Positions 48,373 through 58,305 are shown, numbered from the stretch's first letter. The stretch: 64,000 nt of DNA from Roseovarius nanhaiticus (GCF_900156535.1 NZ_FTNV01000001.1:1736001-1800000), one strand, 5' to 3'. Made by a program: numbers and translations. Notes: generated by a model from the sequence alone, not told the origin.

Positions 48373-49499
48373 GGCGCGGATTTGCGCGCGCCGAATATGA
48401 GGCGCGGCTCAGCTTGGCGCAAGCGCGAATGGATGCGGCGGGGCTGGGCGCGCTTTTGCTGACGACCGAGCCGGAGATCCGCTATTTCAGCGGCTTTCTC
48501 ACCCGGTTCTGGGAGAGCCCGAGCCGGCCATGGTTCCTGATCGTGCCCCTGTCGGGCAAACCCATCGCCGTCATTCCCTCGATCGGCGCCGCGCTGATGG
48601 CGCAGACCTGGATCGAGGATATCCGCGTCTGGCCTGCGCCCGATCCGGCGGATGACGGCGTCAGCCTGTTGGCGGCAACATTGCGCGAGGTGGGCGGCCC
48701 GGTGGGCGTGCCTTCGGGGGCCGAAAGCGTGCTGCGGATGCCATTGGCCAGCTATGAGGCCGTGAAATCGGCCTCGGGGCTGCTTTTCACCCATGATCAC
48801 GGCATCACGGCCGGTCTGCGGGCGGTCAAATCCGAGGCTGAGATCGCCAAGATCGCCCACGCATGCGCCATCGCAAATCGCGCTTTTGACCGCGTGACCG
48901 AAATTGCCCGCGAGGGCCGCGCGCTCAGCGCCGTCTTTCGCGACTTCCAGCGCCTGCTGCTGGAGGAAGGGGCCGATCTGGTGGCCTATATCGCGGGGGG
49001 CGCGGGGCCGGATGGCTACGGCGACGTCATCTCGCCTGCCAGCGATGCGCCTTTGGTGCGCGGCGACGTGTTGATGTTGGACACGGGCGCTGTCTGGGAC
49101 GGGTATTTCTGTGATTTCGACCGCAATTTCGCGGTGGGCGCGGCCTCGGGCAATGCGGGGCTCGCCCATGCGCAGTTGGCCGAAGCCGTGCAGGCGGGGC
49201 TGGAGGCGGCGCGGCCAGGCGCGTTGGCCTGCGACGTCTATGCCGCGATGGCGGCCATAACGGGCGCGGGCGAGGGGGCGGGGCGGCTGGGCCATGGCCT
49301 TGGCATGCAGCTGACCGAAGGGTTGTCGCTGATCCCGCAGGACCGGACGCAATTGGCGGCTGGCATGGTCATCACGCTGGAGCCGGGCGTGACGACCGGG
49401 CCGGGCACAATCATGGTCGCCGAAGAGGATATCGTGATCCGGGAGGGCGGCGCGCAAAGGCTCACGCGGTTTGCGGGGGCCGCGCTGCCGGTGGTTTGA
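48369..49499 (+). CDS. M24 family peptidase / creatinase-like hydrolase
   Basis: Encodes 376 residues from a GTG that overlaps the upstream stop (GTGA). An N-terminal creatinase-like domain precedes the pita-bread domain with the five metal ligands: D and D in LMLDTGAVWDGYFCDFDRNF, H in GHGLGM, E in ITLEPGV and E in VAEEDIVI. So it is likely an active Xaa-Pro-type or amidohydrolase-type enzyme. Pairing with the ammonia-lyase suggests release of 2,3-diaminopropionate or a related diamino acid from a conjugate; this is inference. Confidence 0.85.
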   Translation: MRRGFARAEYEARLSLAQARMDAAGLGALLLTTEPEIRYFSGFLTRFWESPSRPWFLIVPLSGKPIAVIPSIGAALMAQTWIEDIRVWPAPDPADDGVSLLAATLREVGGPVGVPSGAESVLRMPLASYEAVKSASGLLFTHDHGITAGLRAVKSEAEIAKIAHACAIANRAFDRVTEIAREGRALSAVFRDFQRLLLEEGADLVAYIAGGAGPDGYGDVISPASDAPLVRGDVLMLDTGAVWDGYFCDFDRNFAVGAASGNAGLAHAQLAEAVQAGLEAARPGALACDVYAAMAAITGAGEGAGRLGHGLGMQLTEGLSLIPQDRTQLAAGMVITLEPGVTTGPGTIMVAEEDIVIREGGAQRLTRFAGAALPVV

Positions 49500-49504
49500 G
49501 GCGC

Positions 49505-49524
49505 AGAAAATTGGTTAATTTTCT
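49505..49524. terminator. Shared palindromic terminator between the M24 gene and mazG
   Basis: AGAAAATT-GGTT-AATTTTCT, an 8-bp perfect stem. It contains the mazG stop codon and lies 5 bp after the M24 stop, so it can serve both convergent genes. Confidence 0.55.
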
Positions 49525-50342
49525 CGGCCCCGCTCCTCGGCCTTGGCCCGGTTCCAAAGCGCGTCCATCTCGGCCAGATCGCTCTGATCGGGCGCCTTGC
49601 CTGCCTCGGCCAAGAGCGCCTCGATCCGCTCGAACCGGCGTGTGAACTTGGCGTTGGCCCGCCGCAGTGCCGCTTCGGGGTCGATCTTCATGTGTCGCGC
49701 GAGGTTCGCCATCACGAACATGAGGTCGCCGAATTCCTCCTCGGTATGATCCGTGTCGCCGCCGGCATGCGCCTCGGCCAATTCGGCGACCTCCTCGGTG
49801 ATCTTGGCCAGAACGCCGCCCATATCGGGCCAGTCAAAACCGACCCGCGCCGCGCGTTTCTGAAGCTTCACCGCGCGCAGTAGGGCCGGAAGCCCGAGCG
49901 CCACACCGCCGAGCGTGCCGCTCTCGCGCGCCGCCGCGCGCTCAGCGGCCTTGATCGTCTCCCAGTCGCGGGTCTGCTGCTCGGCGCTCTTGTCGCGGCT
50001 CTCATCGCCAAAGACATGCGGATGACGCGCGACCATCTTGTCCGCGATGCCGTTCGCGATGTCGTCAAAGCGAAAGAGGCCGCGATCCTCGGCAATCTGG
50101 GCGTGAAAGACGACCTGAAGCAGAAGATCGCCCAGCTCGCCCGTCAGATCGGACCAATCGGCGCGTTCGATTGCGTCCGCGACCTCATAGGCCTCCTCGA
50201 TTGTGTAGGGGGCGATGGAGGCGAAATCCTGCTCGATATCCCAGGGGCAGCCGGTTTCGGGATCGCGCAGCGCGCGCATGATGGCCAGCAGGCGGGGCAG
50301 GCCGCCCTTGGGGTCGTGGATCAGCGGATCGGGCACTGGCAT
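49515..50342 (-). CDS. mazG: Nucleoside triphosphate pyrophosphohydrolase MazG
   Basis: Encodes 275 residues with two MazG modules. The first has CPWDIEQDFASIAPYTIEEAYEVADAIE and ELGDLLLQVVFHAQIAED; the second has KITEEVAELAEAH and EEEFGDLMFVMANLARH. The E-x-x-E and E-x-x-D magnesium ligands are present. It hydrolyses non-canonical and excess NTPs to NMP and PPi. Divergent from the ureohydrolase gene. Confidence 0.96.
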   Translation of the reverse strand: MPVPDPLIHDPKGGLPRLLAIMRALRDPETGCPWDIEQDFASIAPYTIEEAYEVADAIERADWSDLTGELGDLLLQVVFHAQIAEDRGLFRFDDIANGIADKMVARHPHVFGDESRDKSAEQQTRDWETIKAAERAAARESGTLGGVALGLPALLRAVKLQKRAARVGFDWPDMGGVLAKITEEVAELAEAHAGGDTDHTEEEFGDLMFVMANLARHMKIDPEAALRRANAKFTRRFERIEALLAEAGKAPDQSDLAEMDALWNRAKAEERGREN

Positions 50343-50418
50343 CTCCTTCGGCGGGCTTGCATATGGCGGCGTTTGTCATACAGGGTGCCGCATCGGCGCA
50401 AGAGCGAAAGGGGCCATC

Positions 50419-51387
50419 ATGGGACTGGAAGACGCAAGCAGCACGGTGGACGAGGCCTTCACCCGCAAGGACAATCGCGGCCTCAGCTTCGAGAATACCT
50501 TTGGCGGCGCCACGTCCTTCTTGCGGCGGCGATACACAAAGGACCTGAGCGGCGTTGACGTGGCCGTGACCGGCGTGCCTTTCGACCAGGCGGTGACGAA
50601 CCGCACCGGCACGCGTCTTGGCCCACGCGCGATCCGCGAGGCAAGCGCGCTACAGACCGCCGATGCGCCTTATGGCTGGGGCTACGATCCGATGAGCGCG
50701 CTCGATATCGTGGATTACGGGGATCTGGCCTTCGATTATGCCATGGTGCCGGAGTTCCCGGGCCTTCTGACGCAGCATATCAAGGGCATTCTGGATGCGG
50801 GCGCGGCCAGCGTCGTTCTGGGCGGCGATCACTATATCAGCTTTCCCATTCTCAAGGCTTATGCCGAAAAATTCGGGCCCATGGCCCTGCTGCATTTCGA
50901 TGCGCACACCGACACATGGCAGGATGATAATTTCGAGCGCATCGATCACGGCACCATGTTCTACAAGGCGATCAAGCTGGGGCTGATCGATCCCGCGCGG
51001 TCGGTGCAGGTGGGTATTCGCACCACGGTGCCCGATGCAATGGGCATGAACATCATCGACGCGCGCGAGGTGCATGAGGGCGGCACGACGGCGGCGGTCG
51101 AGAAGATCAAGGGCATCCTGGGCGATGCGCCGGTTTATCTCAGCTTCGATATCGACGCGCTGGATCCGGCATTCGCGCCCGGCACCGGCACGCCCGTCTG
51201 GGGCGGTCTGACAAGTGCGCAGGCGTCGATCATACTCCGGGATCTGGCGGGCATCGATCTGAAGGGCGGGGATATTGTCGAGGTCTCGCCACCTTTTGAC
51301 ACCACCGGAGCCACGGCCATAGCGGGCGCGCATGTGGCGACGAATATCATCTGCCTTTTGGGCTGGAACGCACATGGCGGCGCGTGA
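50419..51387 (+). CDS. speB: Agmatinase-type ureohydrolase
   Basis: Encodes 322 residues from MGLEDASSTVDEAF (start after GAAAGGGG). The binuclear manganese site is complete: GGDHYISFP, HFDAHTDTW and SFDIDALDPAFAPGTGTP. Agmatinase makes putrescine and urea. Closely similar enzymes act on guanidinobutyrate or other guanidino compounds, so the exact substrate is not certain. Confidence 0.92.
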   Translation: MGLEDASSTVDEAFTRKDNRGLSFENTFGGATSFLRRRYTKDLSGVDVAVTGVPFDQAVTNRTGTRLGPRAIREASALQTADAPYGWGYDPMSALDIVDYGDLAFDYAMVPEFPGLLTQHIKGILDAGAASVVLGGDHYISFPILKAYAEKFGPMALLHFDAHTDTWQDDNFERIDHGTMFYKAIKLGLIDPARSVQVGIRTTVPDAMGMNIIDAREVHEGGTTAAVEKIKGILGDAPVYLSFDIDALDPAFAPGTGTPVWGGLTSAQASIILRDLAGIDLKGGDIVEVSPPFDTTGATAIAGAHVATNIICLLGWNAHGGA

Positions 51388-51399
51388 GGCGGACCGGGT

Positions 51400-51423
51400 A
51401 TGAGTATTTATCGGAACAATGAA
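51400..51423 (+). repeat. Short interspersed gene-end repeat, copy 4
   Basis: ATGAGTATTTATCGG followed by AACAATGAA, 12 bp after the ureohydrolase stop. It agrees with copy 2 over the first 11 bases and the last 5. Confidence 0.55.
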
Positions 51424-51434
51424 AGGCCGCGCGC

Positions 51435-51833
51435 ATGAAGTGGATTATCCTGATCATCCTGCTGGCTGTGGTGGCGCTGCTTGCGTGGATCCGGCTTGCG
51501 CCGGACGATACGGCCCGTTGGCACAAGCTGCCTGAGACCGTAGGGGACAAGGATCTGGAGGGCGGCGTGATGCGCCGCGTTCAGGGCGATCTAGCGGCGC
51601 TGGACGCGATCATCCGGGCCGAGCCGCGCACGCAGGTCCTGGCGGGATCGGTAGAGGAGGGGATGGTTACCTACATCACCCGCTCGCGCGTCTTCGGCTT
51701 TCCCGATTACACGACGGTCGCGCAGCGCGGCGGCGATCTGGTGATCCACGCGCGGCTGCGCTACGGCAAGTCAGATATGGGCGTCAACAAGGCCCGCGTG
51801 GAGCGTTGGCTGGCCGCGATGCGGCAGGGATGA
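51435..51833 (+). CDS. DUF1499 family membrane-anchored protein
   Basis: Encodes 132 residues. One N-terminal transmembrane helix (about 3-20) precedes the DUF1499 domain ([44 protein letters not shown]). Function is unknown; the domain probably faces the periplasm. The 3' end overlaps a convergent gene by 63 bp. Confidence 0.88.
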   Translation: MKWIILIILLAVVALLAWIRLAPDDTARWHKLPETVGDKDLEGGVMRRVQGDLAALDAIIRAEPRTQVLAGSVEEGMVTYITRSRVFGFPDYTTVAQRGGDLVIHARLRYGKSDMGVNKARVERWLAAMRQG

Positions 51834-52061
51834 GCTGAGACAGCCATCGGTGATCTTGCGCCACATCGGCACGTTCAGCGACATCTGGCATTGCGCCATG
51901 AACATCTTGCCGTCGACCTGCAGGCAGGTCATCTCGCCCAGCTCGACGCGCGATCCGGATTTGTCGGTGCAGTAGCACTCGACGGTTTTGGTCTGGGCCA
52001 CGCCCTCGGCCAGTGCCGGGGCGCTGATCAGGCAAAGGACGATGGCAAGATGAATACGCAT
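51771..52061 (-). CDS. Small secreted Cys-rich hypothetical protein
   Basis: Encodes 96 residues starting [20 protein letters not shown], a signal peptide cut near ALA. The mature core [25 protein letters not shown] and [14 protein letters not shown] with C-x-C and further cysteines suggests disulfides. The last 22 or so residues (after TDGC) read into the 3' end of the DUF1499 gene on the other strand, giving a 63-bp overlap; relatives appear to end near this Cys, so an ancestral stop may have been lost. Confidence 0.72.
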   Translation of the reverse strand: MRIHLAIVLCLISAPALAEGVAQTKTVECYCTDKSGSRVELGEMTCLQVDGKMFMAQCQMSLNVPMWRKITDGCLSSSLPHRGQPTLHAGLVDAHI

Positions 52062-52123
52062 GGCGCGACAATACCATGGCTGCGCGTCTTGACCAAAGCA
52101 TTTGCATGGAGGACATGGGGGCC

Positions 52124-53173
52124 ATGGTTCCATTCGACAGATTAGAGCAGATCGTGCAGCGCTTCGAGTTTCTCGAGGCCAAGATGTCGACCGGCGGCGG
52201 CGATATTGCCGCGCTGGGCCGCGAATACGCCGAGCTGCGCCCCGTGGTCGAGGAAATCCGCCATTGGAAAAGCTTGCGCACCGATATCGAAGGCGCCCGC
52301 GCGATGCTGGACGATCCCGAGATGCGCGAGCTGGCCCGCGATGAGCTCGAGGAGCTGGAGGCGCGGCTGCCCGAGGTGGAGGCGGCGCTGCAGCTGAGCC
52401 TTCTGCCCAAGGACGAGGCCGATGCGCGCCCCGCGATGATCGAGATCCGCCCCGGAACGGGGGGCGAGGAGGCGGCGCTCTTTGCCGGAGACCTCTTGCG
52501 TATGTATCAGCGCTACGCCGAAGCAAGGGGCTGGTCCATCGACATCATCGAGATGAGCCAGACCGAGCTGGGCGGGATCAAGGAGGTCGTCGCGCATATC
52601 AAGGGCACTCACGTCTTTGCCCGGCTCAAGTTCGAAAGCGGCGTGCACCGGGTGCAGCGCGTGCCCGAGACCGAGAGCGGCGGGCGTATCCATACCAGTG
52701 CCGCAACGGTGGCCGTGCTGCCCGAGGCCGAGGATGTGGACATCAAGATCGACGCGAATGACTTGCGGATCGACACGATGCGAAGTTCGGGCGCGGGCGG
52801 GCAGCATGTGAACACCACCGATTCGGCGGTGCGCATCACCCATATTCCGTCGGGCATCGTTGTCACCAGCAGCGAGAAGTCACAGCACCGCAACCGCGAG
52901 ATCGCGATGCAGGTGCTGAAAACGCGGCTTTACGACGCCGAGCGGCAGCGTGTCGATTCGGCGCGCAGCGCGGACCGGGCCGCGCAGGTGGGCACAGGCG
53001 ATCGCAGCGAGCGCATCCGCACTTATAACTTCCCGCAAGGCCGCATGACGGATCACCGGATCAATCTGACGCTCTACAAGCTGGATCAGGTGATGCAGGG
53101 CGATCTTGACGAGGTGATCGATGCGCTGACCGCCGATGCGCAGGCGCGCCTGTTGGCGGAGATGGGCAGTTGA
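52124..53173 (+). CDS. prfA: Peptide chain release factor 1
   Basis: Encodes 349 residues. It recognises UAA and UAG. The GGQ motif is in [13 protein letters not shown] and the P-x-T codon-reading motif is PET in [23 protein letters not shown]. Of three possible in-frame ATGs, 52124 ([10 protein letters not shown]) fits the family N-terminus; GGAGG at 52108-52112 is upstream. Its stop overlaps the prmC start by 4 bp. Confidence 0.97.
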   Translation: MVPFDRLEQIVQRFEFLEAKMSTGGGDIAALGREYAELRPVVEEIRHWKSLRTDIEGARAMLDDPEMRELARDELEELEARLPEVEAALQLSLLPKDEADARPAMIEIRPGTGGEEAALFAGDLLRMYQRYAEARGWSIDIIEMSQTELGGIKEVVAHIKGTHVFARLKFESGVHRVQRVPETESGGRIHTSAATVAVLPEAEDVDIKIDANDLRIDTMRSSGAGGQHVNTTDSAVRITHIPSGIVVTSSEKSQHRNREIAMQVLKTRLYDAERQRVDSARSADRAAQVGTGDRSERIRTYNFPQGRMTDHRINLTLYKLDQVMQGDLDEVIDALTADAQARLLAEMGS

Positions 53174-54000
53174 ACCTGCGGGCTGCGCTGGGCCTCGGAA
53201 CCTCGGCGCTCACCGAGGGCGGGCTGGAGGGCGCAGGCCGCGATGCGCGTCGTCTGCTGGCGCATGCGGCAGGGATCGCGCCGGACCGGGTGATGCTGCA
53301 CCTCGAGGATGAGCTTTCCGAGGAGGATGAGCGACGGTTTTGGGCGCATGTGCAGGCACGGCTGGACCGGCGGCCCGTCGCGCAAATCATCGGCGCGCGC
53401 CTCTTTTTCAAGCGCAATTTCATCGTGACAGAGGACGTGCTGGACCCTCGGCCAGAGACCGAAACATTGATCGTGGAGGCGCTTGGCGATGGCTTTGACC
53501 AGGTTCTGGATCTGGGCACCGGGTCGGGCTGTATCCTGCTGACTTTGCTGGCCGAACGGCCCGGCGCCACGGGAATCGGCGCCGATATCAGCGCGGCTGC
53601 GCTGGAGGTGGCGCGCCGCAATGCCGATGCGTTGGATGTCGCGCCGCGTGCGGCTCTGGTGCAATCGGACTGGTTCGATGCGGTCGGCGGCGTGTTTGAT
53701 CTGATCGTCAGCAACCCACCCTACATTGCAGAGGCCGAGATGTCTGCGCTGGCGCCCGAGCTGGCCTTCGAGCCGCGCCAGGCGTTGACGGATGGGGCGA
53801 ACGGGCTGTCGGCGTATCGCACGATCGCGGCGGGCGCGCCGGCGCACTTGGGCCCCGGCGGGCGCCTCATGGTCGAGATCGGCTGGCGGCAGGGGGATGC
53901 TGTTGCGGCGATGTTTCGGTCCGCAGGACTCGTCGATGTGCAGATTCGCACCGACCTTGACGGGCGGGACCGGGTCGTGATGGGCCGCATGTCAGCGTGA
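53170..54000 (+). CDS. prmC: Release factor glutamine methyltransferase
   Basis: Encodes 276 residues from a TTG within TTGA, overlapping prfA. It methylates the Gln of the GGQ motif in release factors, so the coupling with prfA is functional. SAM-binding [14 protein letters not shown] and catalytic NPPY ([12 protein letters not shown]) are present, with the N-terminal helical domain [32 protein letters not shown]. Confidence 0.97.
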   Translation: MNLRAALGLGTSALTEGGLEGAGRDARRLLAHAAGIAPDRVMLHLEDELSEEDERRFWAHVQARLDRRPVAQIIGARLFFKRNFIVTEDVLDPRPETETLIVEALGDGFDQVLDLGTGSGCILLTLLAERPGATGIGADISAAALEVARRNADALDVAPRAALVQSDWFDAVGGVFDLIVSNPPYIAEAEMSALAPELAFEPRQALTDGANGLSAYRTIAAGAPAHLGPGGRLMVEIGWRQGDAVAAMFRSAGLVDVQIRTDLDGRDRVVMGRMSA

Positions 54001-54243
54001 TCCGCATGCAACGATCCGCCTTACCAGGCCATTTTCAGCGAAATATCGCAGGTTTTAGCCGCATAGCCCTTGTGCGACGGCTCTTGCCGTGATTACTGAA
54101 CATGTCGACGCGGTGGATATCCTGCTGATGGGTGGTCCCGCGCGACGCCAAGCCAACATAGCCGAAACCGGTTCATTTGATTGGGCGCATCGGGCGCCAC
54201 GCGGGTTTCACACGGTTCCAAAACAAGGCTGGACAGCAGACCT

Positions 54244-54924
54244 ATGAGATCATCGAAGTCACGTTCGCGCAACAAGTCGAACAGAAACCGTCCCAATTCG
54301 GTCGGCAACGTGGTTAACCGCGTGTTCGACAGCTCCGGCCCCGAGGGCAAGGTGCGCGGCACGCCGCAGCAGATCATCGAGAAATACAATCAGTTGGCGC
54401 GTGACGCCCAGCTCTCGAATGATCGGGTCGCGACCGAGAATTTTCAGCAGCATGCCGAGCATTACCTGCGTCTTCTGGGCGAGGCCCAGAAAGAAATCGA
54501 CGCCAAGCGTGAGCAGGATGCCAAGCGCGAACAGCAAGAGCGCGAAAATCGCGAGCGCCAGGCAGAACGCGACCGCGAACGCGCCCAGCAGAACGAGCGC
54601 AACGAAGCCGTTGGCAGCGCACAGCCGGATGCAGGCTCCGACAGCAGGGACGACAACAGCAACCTCGTTGAGACCCCGGAGAACAAATCCGCACCCAAGC
54701 GCGCACCGCGCAAGCCGCGCGCGAAGTCGGGCGATGCTGAGGGCCGAAAAGAGGAGCAGGGCGGCGAGCAACACGCCGACCAGTCCGGCGGCGACGATGG
54801 CGCCGCGCGGCCGAAGCCGCGCCGTGCCCGCAAGCCAAAAGCCGAGAATGACGGCGGGCAGGCGCCAGCCGCTGAGGCGGGCGGCGGTGACACATCCAAT
54901 CCCAGCGATACGGCCGCAGAGTAA
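54244..54924 (+). CDS. DUF4167 domain protein
   Basis: Encodes 226 residues from MRSSKSRSRNKSNRNRP. The DUF4167 domain (about 1-85) has NRVFDSSGPEGKVRGTPQQIIEKYNQLARDAQLSNDRVATENFQQHAEHYLRLL. The rest is a low-complexity charged region (Glu/Arg/Gln, then Lys/Pro/Ala) typical of the family. The basic start suggests RNA or ribosome binding. It follows prfA-prmC as in many alphaproteobacteria. A 243-bp leader with no gene precedes it. Confidence 0.9.
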   Translation: MRSSKSRSRNKSNRNRPNSVGNVVNRVFDSSGPEGKVRGTPQQIIEKYNQLARDAQLSNDRVATENFQQHAEHYLRLLGEAQKEIDAKREQDAKREQQERENRERQAERDRERAQQNERNEAVGSAQPDAGSDSRDDNSNLVETPENKSAPKRAPRKPRAKSGDAEGRKEEQGGEQHADQSGGDDGAARPKPRRARKPKAENDGGQAPAAEAGGGDTSNPSDTAAE

Positions 54925-54951
54925 TCGCTGCGCAAACGTTTAAAACGAATC

Positions 54952-54988
54952 AAACCGGGTGCCGCCCTGACGCGGCGCCCGGTTTTTT
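54952..54988 (+). terminator. Intrinsic terminator after the DUF4167 gene
   Basis: A 14-bp stem (54952-54965 with 54972-54985, one G-U pair) runs into TTTTTT. Confidence 0.9.
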
Positions 54989-55091
54989 CTTGCGAGGTGC
55001 GCATCTGATGGAGCCGGAATGATGCTCTGCCGCCTGCCACAGCTCTGCATACAGGATTGCTTCATAGCAGTATTCAGAAGCGTTTTTGGCC

Positions 55092-55120
55092 AAAAAAAAG
55101 GCCGAGCTTAAAGCTCGGCC
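55092..55120 (-). terminator. Strong intrinsic terminator on the minus strand
   Basis: An 8-bp perfect stem GGCCGAGC / GCTCGGCC (55100-55107 and 55113-55120), loop TTTAA, then eight Ts on the minus strand. It ends the LysR transcript or the candidate sRNA. Confidence 0.85.
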
Positions 55121-55170
55121 ATAGTCCAACAGGGAGGTATGACGAGCGCGCCGTAGTGGCGCTCCCGTCA
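55092..55170 (-). ncRNA. Candidate small RNA with anti-Shine-Dalgarno segment
   Basis: In the 341-bp gap between the DUF4167 and LysR genes the minus strand can form a GC-rich stem (GGAGCGCC...GGCGCGCTC), then an unpaired linker with CCTCCC (55132-55137), then the strong terminator. This hairpin-linker-terminator order recalls Rhodobacteraceae cuckoo/CcsR-type sRNAs that carry CCTCC motifs. A TTGATC -35-like element lies upstream with a weak -10. It may instead be the 3' UTR of the LysR mRNA. No protein gene is seen elsewhere in the gap. Confidence 0.35.
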
Positions 55171-55265
55171 AAAGAGCAGTTAGTGCCTGTTTCAGGCCCG
55201 ATCAAGAAAAATAGCCAAATTTCACGTCATGGCCGGTATGCATTGCATGCATATCACGCCGATTA

Positions 55266-56171
55266 TCAGCTAATCTTTTGTTCTTTCACAGTTTTCCGAT
55301 AGGCAAAGATTTCCTGCTGCACGAAGTCGCGAAAGGCCGCGATGCGCTGCGAATGGCGCAACTCCTCGGGGTAGGCGAGGAACACGGGCACCTCCACCGA
55401 CTCAACTTCGGGTAGAACGCGCACAAGGGCGGGAAAATCATAGGTGAGGTAATCGGGCAGAACGCCGATTCCCAAATTGTTCAGGACCGCTTGCAGCACG
55501 CCGAAATAGTTGTTGACCGTCAGCATCGACGCGATGTCGTTGGTGACCAACTCCTTGACAAGATAGGTCGCGGCGCTGACCTGGGCCGAATTGATGTTCT
55601 GGCAGATCAGCCGGTGATCGCTCAGCTCCTCGACGCTGGCGGGCGCGGCAGTGCGGGCCAGGTATTCTGGCGAGGCGTAAAGCCCCATGTGAACACCCAT
55701 CAGGCGCTTGCGGATGAGATCGGCTTGGCTGGGCTCTTTCATCCGGATCGCCACGTCAGCCTCGCGCATCGGCAGGTCCAGAACGCGCTCTTCCAGCATA
55801 AGGTCGATCTTGAGATCGGGGTATTTCTCGTAAAGCTTGGCCAGGCGCGGCGCCAGCCAGAGCGTGCCAAAGCCGATGGTGGTGGTCACGCGCAGCTCGC
55901 CGAACACCTCGTCCTCGCTGTCGCGGATGCGGGCCGTGGCGGCATCCAAACGCTTGATCATGGCGCGGGTCGCGTCGAAGAGAAGCTCGCCTTGCTCGGT
56001 CAGGATCAGACCGCGCGCGTGGCGGTGAAAGAGCGTCGCATTCAAGGTCTCCTCCAGCGAGCGGACCTGGCGCGAGACGGCCGATTGCGACAGGTGCAGC
56101 TGATCGCCCGCATGCGTCAGGCTGCCTGCATCGGCGACGGCGTGAAAAATTCTCAGCTTGTCCCAGTCCAT
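55266..56171 (-). CDS. LysR family transcriptional regulator
   Basis: Encodes 301 residues. The N-terminal helix-turn-helix MDWDKLRIFHAVADAGSLTHAGDQLHLSQSAVSRQVRSLEETL is standard; the effector domain has LRVTTTIGFGTLWLAPRLAKLYEKYPDL and VNNYFGVLQAVLNNLGIGVLPDYL. Its target is not clear: murI is divergent, 206 bp away, but is not a usual LysR target. Confidence 0.92.
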   Translation of the reverse strand: MDWDKLRIFHAVADAGSLTHAGDQLHLSQSAVSRQVRSLEETLNATLFHRHARGLILTEQGELLFDATRAMIKRLDAATARIRDSEDEVFGELRVTTTIGFGTLWLAPRLAKLYEKYPDLKIDLMLEERVLDLPMREADVAIRMKEPSQADLIRKRLMGVHMGLYASPEYLARTAAPASVEELSDHRLICQNINSAQVSAATYLVKELVTNDIASMLTVNNYFGVLQAVLNNLGIGVLPDYLTYDFPALVRVLPEVESVEVPVFLAYPEELRHSQRIAAFRDFVQQEIFAYRKTVKEQKIS

Positions 56172-56377
56172 TGCGGCTCATCCAATCGGCTTCCTTGCGG
56201 CATCAGCCTTAGCGCATTCGGCAGCTTCGTGCATAGGATCATCGTCGCCAAAGGGCGGATTCCGTTGCCAATTGCGGCAAATCGGTATGGCGTGGGTGCG
56301 GACAGGCGATTACGGTCGCGGTCAAGCTGCGGCCGGGTCAGGCCGAACTTACACGGATTTGAATGGAGAAACGGCGC

Positions 56378-57193
56378 ATGGCGGTAGGGGTTTTCGATAG
56401 CGGGCTGGGCGGTTTGACCGTGATGAGCGCCATTGCGGCGCGTCTGCCCGATCAGCCGTTGATCTATCTGGGCGACAACGCCCATGCGCCTTATGGCGTG
56501 CGAGGCGCCGAGGATATTCAGGCGTTGACCGCCGCAGGGGTCAGGCGGCTGTGGGACGAGGGCTGCAATCTGGTCGTGCTGGCCTGCAACACGGCGTCGG
56601 CCGTTGCGCTGCGCCGGATGCAAGAGGCGGGCGTGCCCGAGGGCAAGCGTGTGCTGGGCGTTTTTGTGCCACTGATCGAAGCGCTGACCGAGCGGCAATG
56701 GGGCGACAACTCTCCTCCGCGCGAGGTGAGCGCGCGGCATGTGGCCCTTTTTGCGACACCCGCCACAGTGAGCAGCCGCGCTTTCCAGCGCGAGCTGGCG
56801 TTTCGCGCCATCGGCGTCGATGTCGAGGCGCAGGCCTGTGGCGGTGTCGTCGACGCCATCGAGGAGGGCGACATGATTCTTGCCGAGGCTTTGGTGCGCA
56901 GCCATGTGGACGCCTTGAAGCGCAAGATGCCAAACCCCCAGGCCGCTGTGCTGGGCTGCACCCATTACCCGCTGGTGCAGGATGTATTCCAGGCGGCGCT
57001 TGGCCCCGAGGTGACGGTGCTGTCGCAACCCAGCCTCGTGGCCGACAGCCTGGCGGATTACCTTGCCCGGCGCCCGGCCATGCGCGGCCAGGTCGGCGAG
57101 GGCCTGCGCTATTTGACCACGGGGGTGCCCGCCCGCGTGTCGGATCGGGCAACGCAGTTTCTGCGCCGGCCTGTCCGCTTTGAGGCGGCGTGA
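56378..57193 (+). CDS. murI: Glutamate racemase
   Basis: Encodes 271 residues from [15 protein letters not shown]. It makes D-glutamate for peptidoglycan. Catalytic cysteines: C70 in [10 protein letters not shown] and the Cys in [22 protein letters not shown] also matches. GGAG precedes the start by 9 nt. Confidence 0.96.
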   Translation: MAVGVFDSGLGGLTVMSAIAARLPDQPLIYLGDNAHAPYGVRGAEDIQALTAAGVRRLWDEGCNLVVLACNTASAVALRRMQEAGVPEGKRVLGVFVPLIEALTERQWGDNSPPREVSARHVALFATPATVSSRAFQRELAFRAIGVDVEAQACGGVVDAIEEGDMILAEALVRSHVDALKRKMPNPQAAVLGCTHYPLVQDVFQAALGPEVTVLSQPSLVADSLADYLARRPAMRGQVGEGLRYLTTGVPARVSDRATQFLRRPVRFEAA

Positions 57194-57256
57194 GGGGCGA
57201 TTGCCCCGTTTATCGCGATCGGATAGAGCGGACACAAATGATCAAGGGTGCTCAAG

Positions 57257-58282
57257 ATGTATGATATCGCCATTCTCGGCGCCTCCGGCTACACCGGGGC
57301 CGAGCTGATCCGTCTGATTGCGGTGCATCCCGAAATGCGCATCGCTGCGCTTGGCGCAAATTCCAAGGCCGGGCAGAGCATGAGCGACGTGTTCCCGCAT
57401 CTGCGCCATCTCGACCTGCCCGAGCTTGTGACAATCGACGAGATCGACTTTTCGGCAATCGACCTGTGCTTTTGCGCGCTGCCACATGCCACCAGCCAAG
57501 AGGTGATCGCGGCCCTGCCCAAGACGCTCAAGATCGTCGATCTGAGCGCAGATTTTCGCCTGCGTGATTCCGAAGCCTACGCCAAGTGGTACGGTGGCGC
57601 CCATGCTGCGCTCGACTGCCAGGCCGAGGCGGTCTATGGCCTGACCGAGTTCTACCGCGATGAGATCCGGCGTGCGCGACTGGTGGCCGGGACGGGATGC
57701 AACGCGGCCACGGGTCAATACGCCCTGCGACCCTTGATCGCAGGCGGGCTGATCGACCTCGACGATATCATTATCGACCTCAAGACAGGGGTCAGCGGCG
57801 CGGGGCGGAGTCTGAAGGAAAACCTGCTGCATGCGGAGCTGAGCGAGGGCACGCATGCGTATGGTGTGGGCGGCACGCACCGGCATCTGGCCGAGTTTGA
57901 CCAGGAGTTCTCGGCCATCGCAGGCCGGCCCGTCAAGGTGCAGTTCACGCCGCATTTATTGCCGGCAAACAGGGGGATACTCGCCACTGTTTATGTAAAA
58001 GGAGAGCCGGGCGCGATCCATGGCGCGCTGCGGGATGCCTATGCATCCGAGCCGTTCCTGCAAGTGCTGCCTTTTGGCCAAGTGCCTAGCACGCGCCATA
58101 TCCGGGGCAGCAACTATTGCCATATCGGCGTGACGGGCGATCGTATCGAGGGGCGCTCAATCGTGATCGCCGCGCTAGACAACCTGACCAAGGGGTCAAG
58201 CGGGCAAGCCTTGCAGAACGCGAACCTGATGTTAAATTTGGAAGAGACGATGGCGCTGACCGCACCGCCCGTCTTTCCGTAG
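57257..58282 (+). CDS. argC: N-acetyl-gamma-glutamyl-phosphate reductase
   Basis: Encodes 341 residues from ATG 57257 (GTG 57248 is possible). It carries out the third step of arginine synthesis with NADPH. N-terminal [23 protein letters not shown], catalytic C148 in [11 protein letters not shown] and [17 protein letters not shown] are present. ccmE starts 23 bp after the stop. Confidence 0.97.
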   Translation: MYDIAILGASGYTGAELIRLIAVHPEMRIAALGANSKAGQSMSDVFPHLRHLDLPELVTIDEIDFSAIDLCFCALPHATSQEVIAALPKTLKIVDLSADFRLRDSEAYAKWYGGAHAALDCQAEAVYGLTEFYRDEIRRARLVAGTGCNAATGQYALRPLIAGGLIDLDDIIIDLKTGVSGAGRSLKENLLHAELSEGTHAYGVGGTHRHLAEFDQEFSAIAGRPVKVQFTPHLLPANRGILATVYVKGEPGAIHGALRDAYASEPFLQVLPFGQVPSTRHIRGSNYCHIGVTGDRIEGRSIVIAALDNLTKGSSGQALQNANLMLNLEETMALTAPPVFP

Positions 58283-58305
58283 GAAATGGTTGAGGATTAG
58301 GCCGC

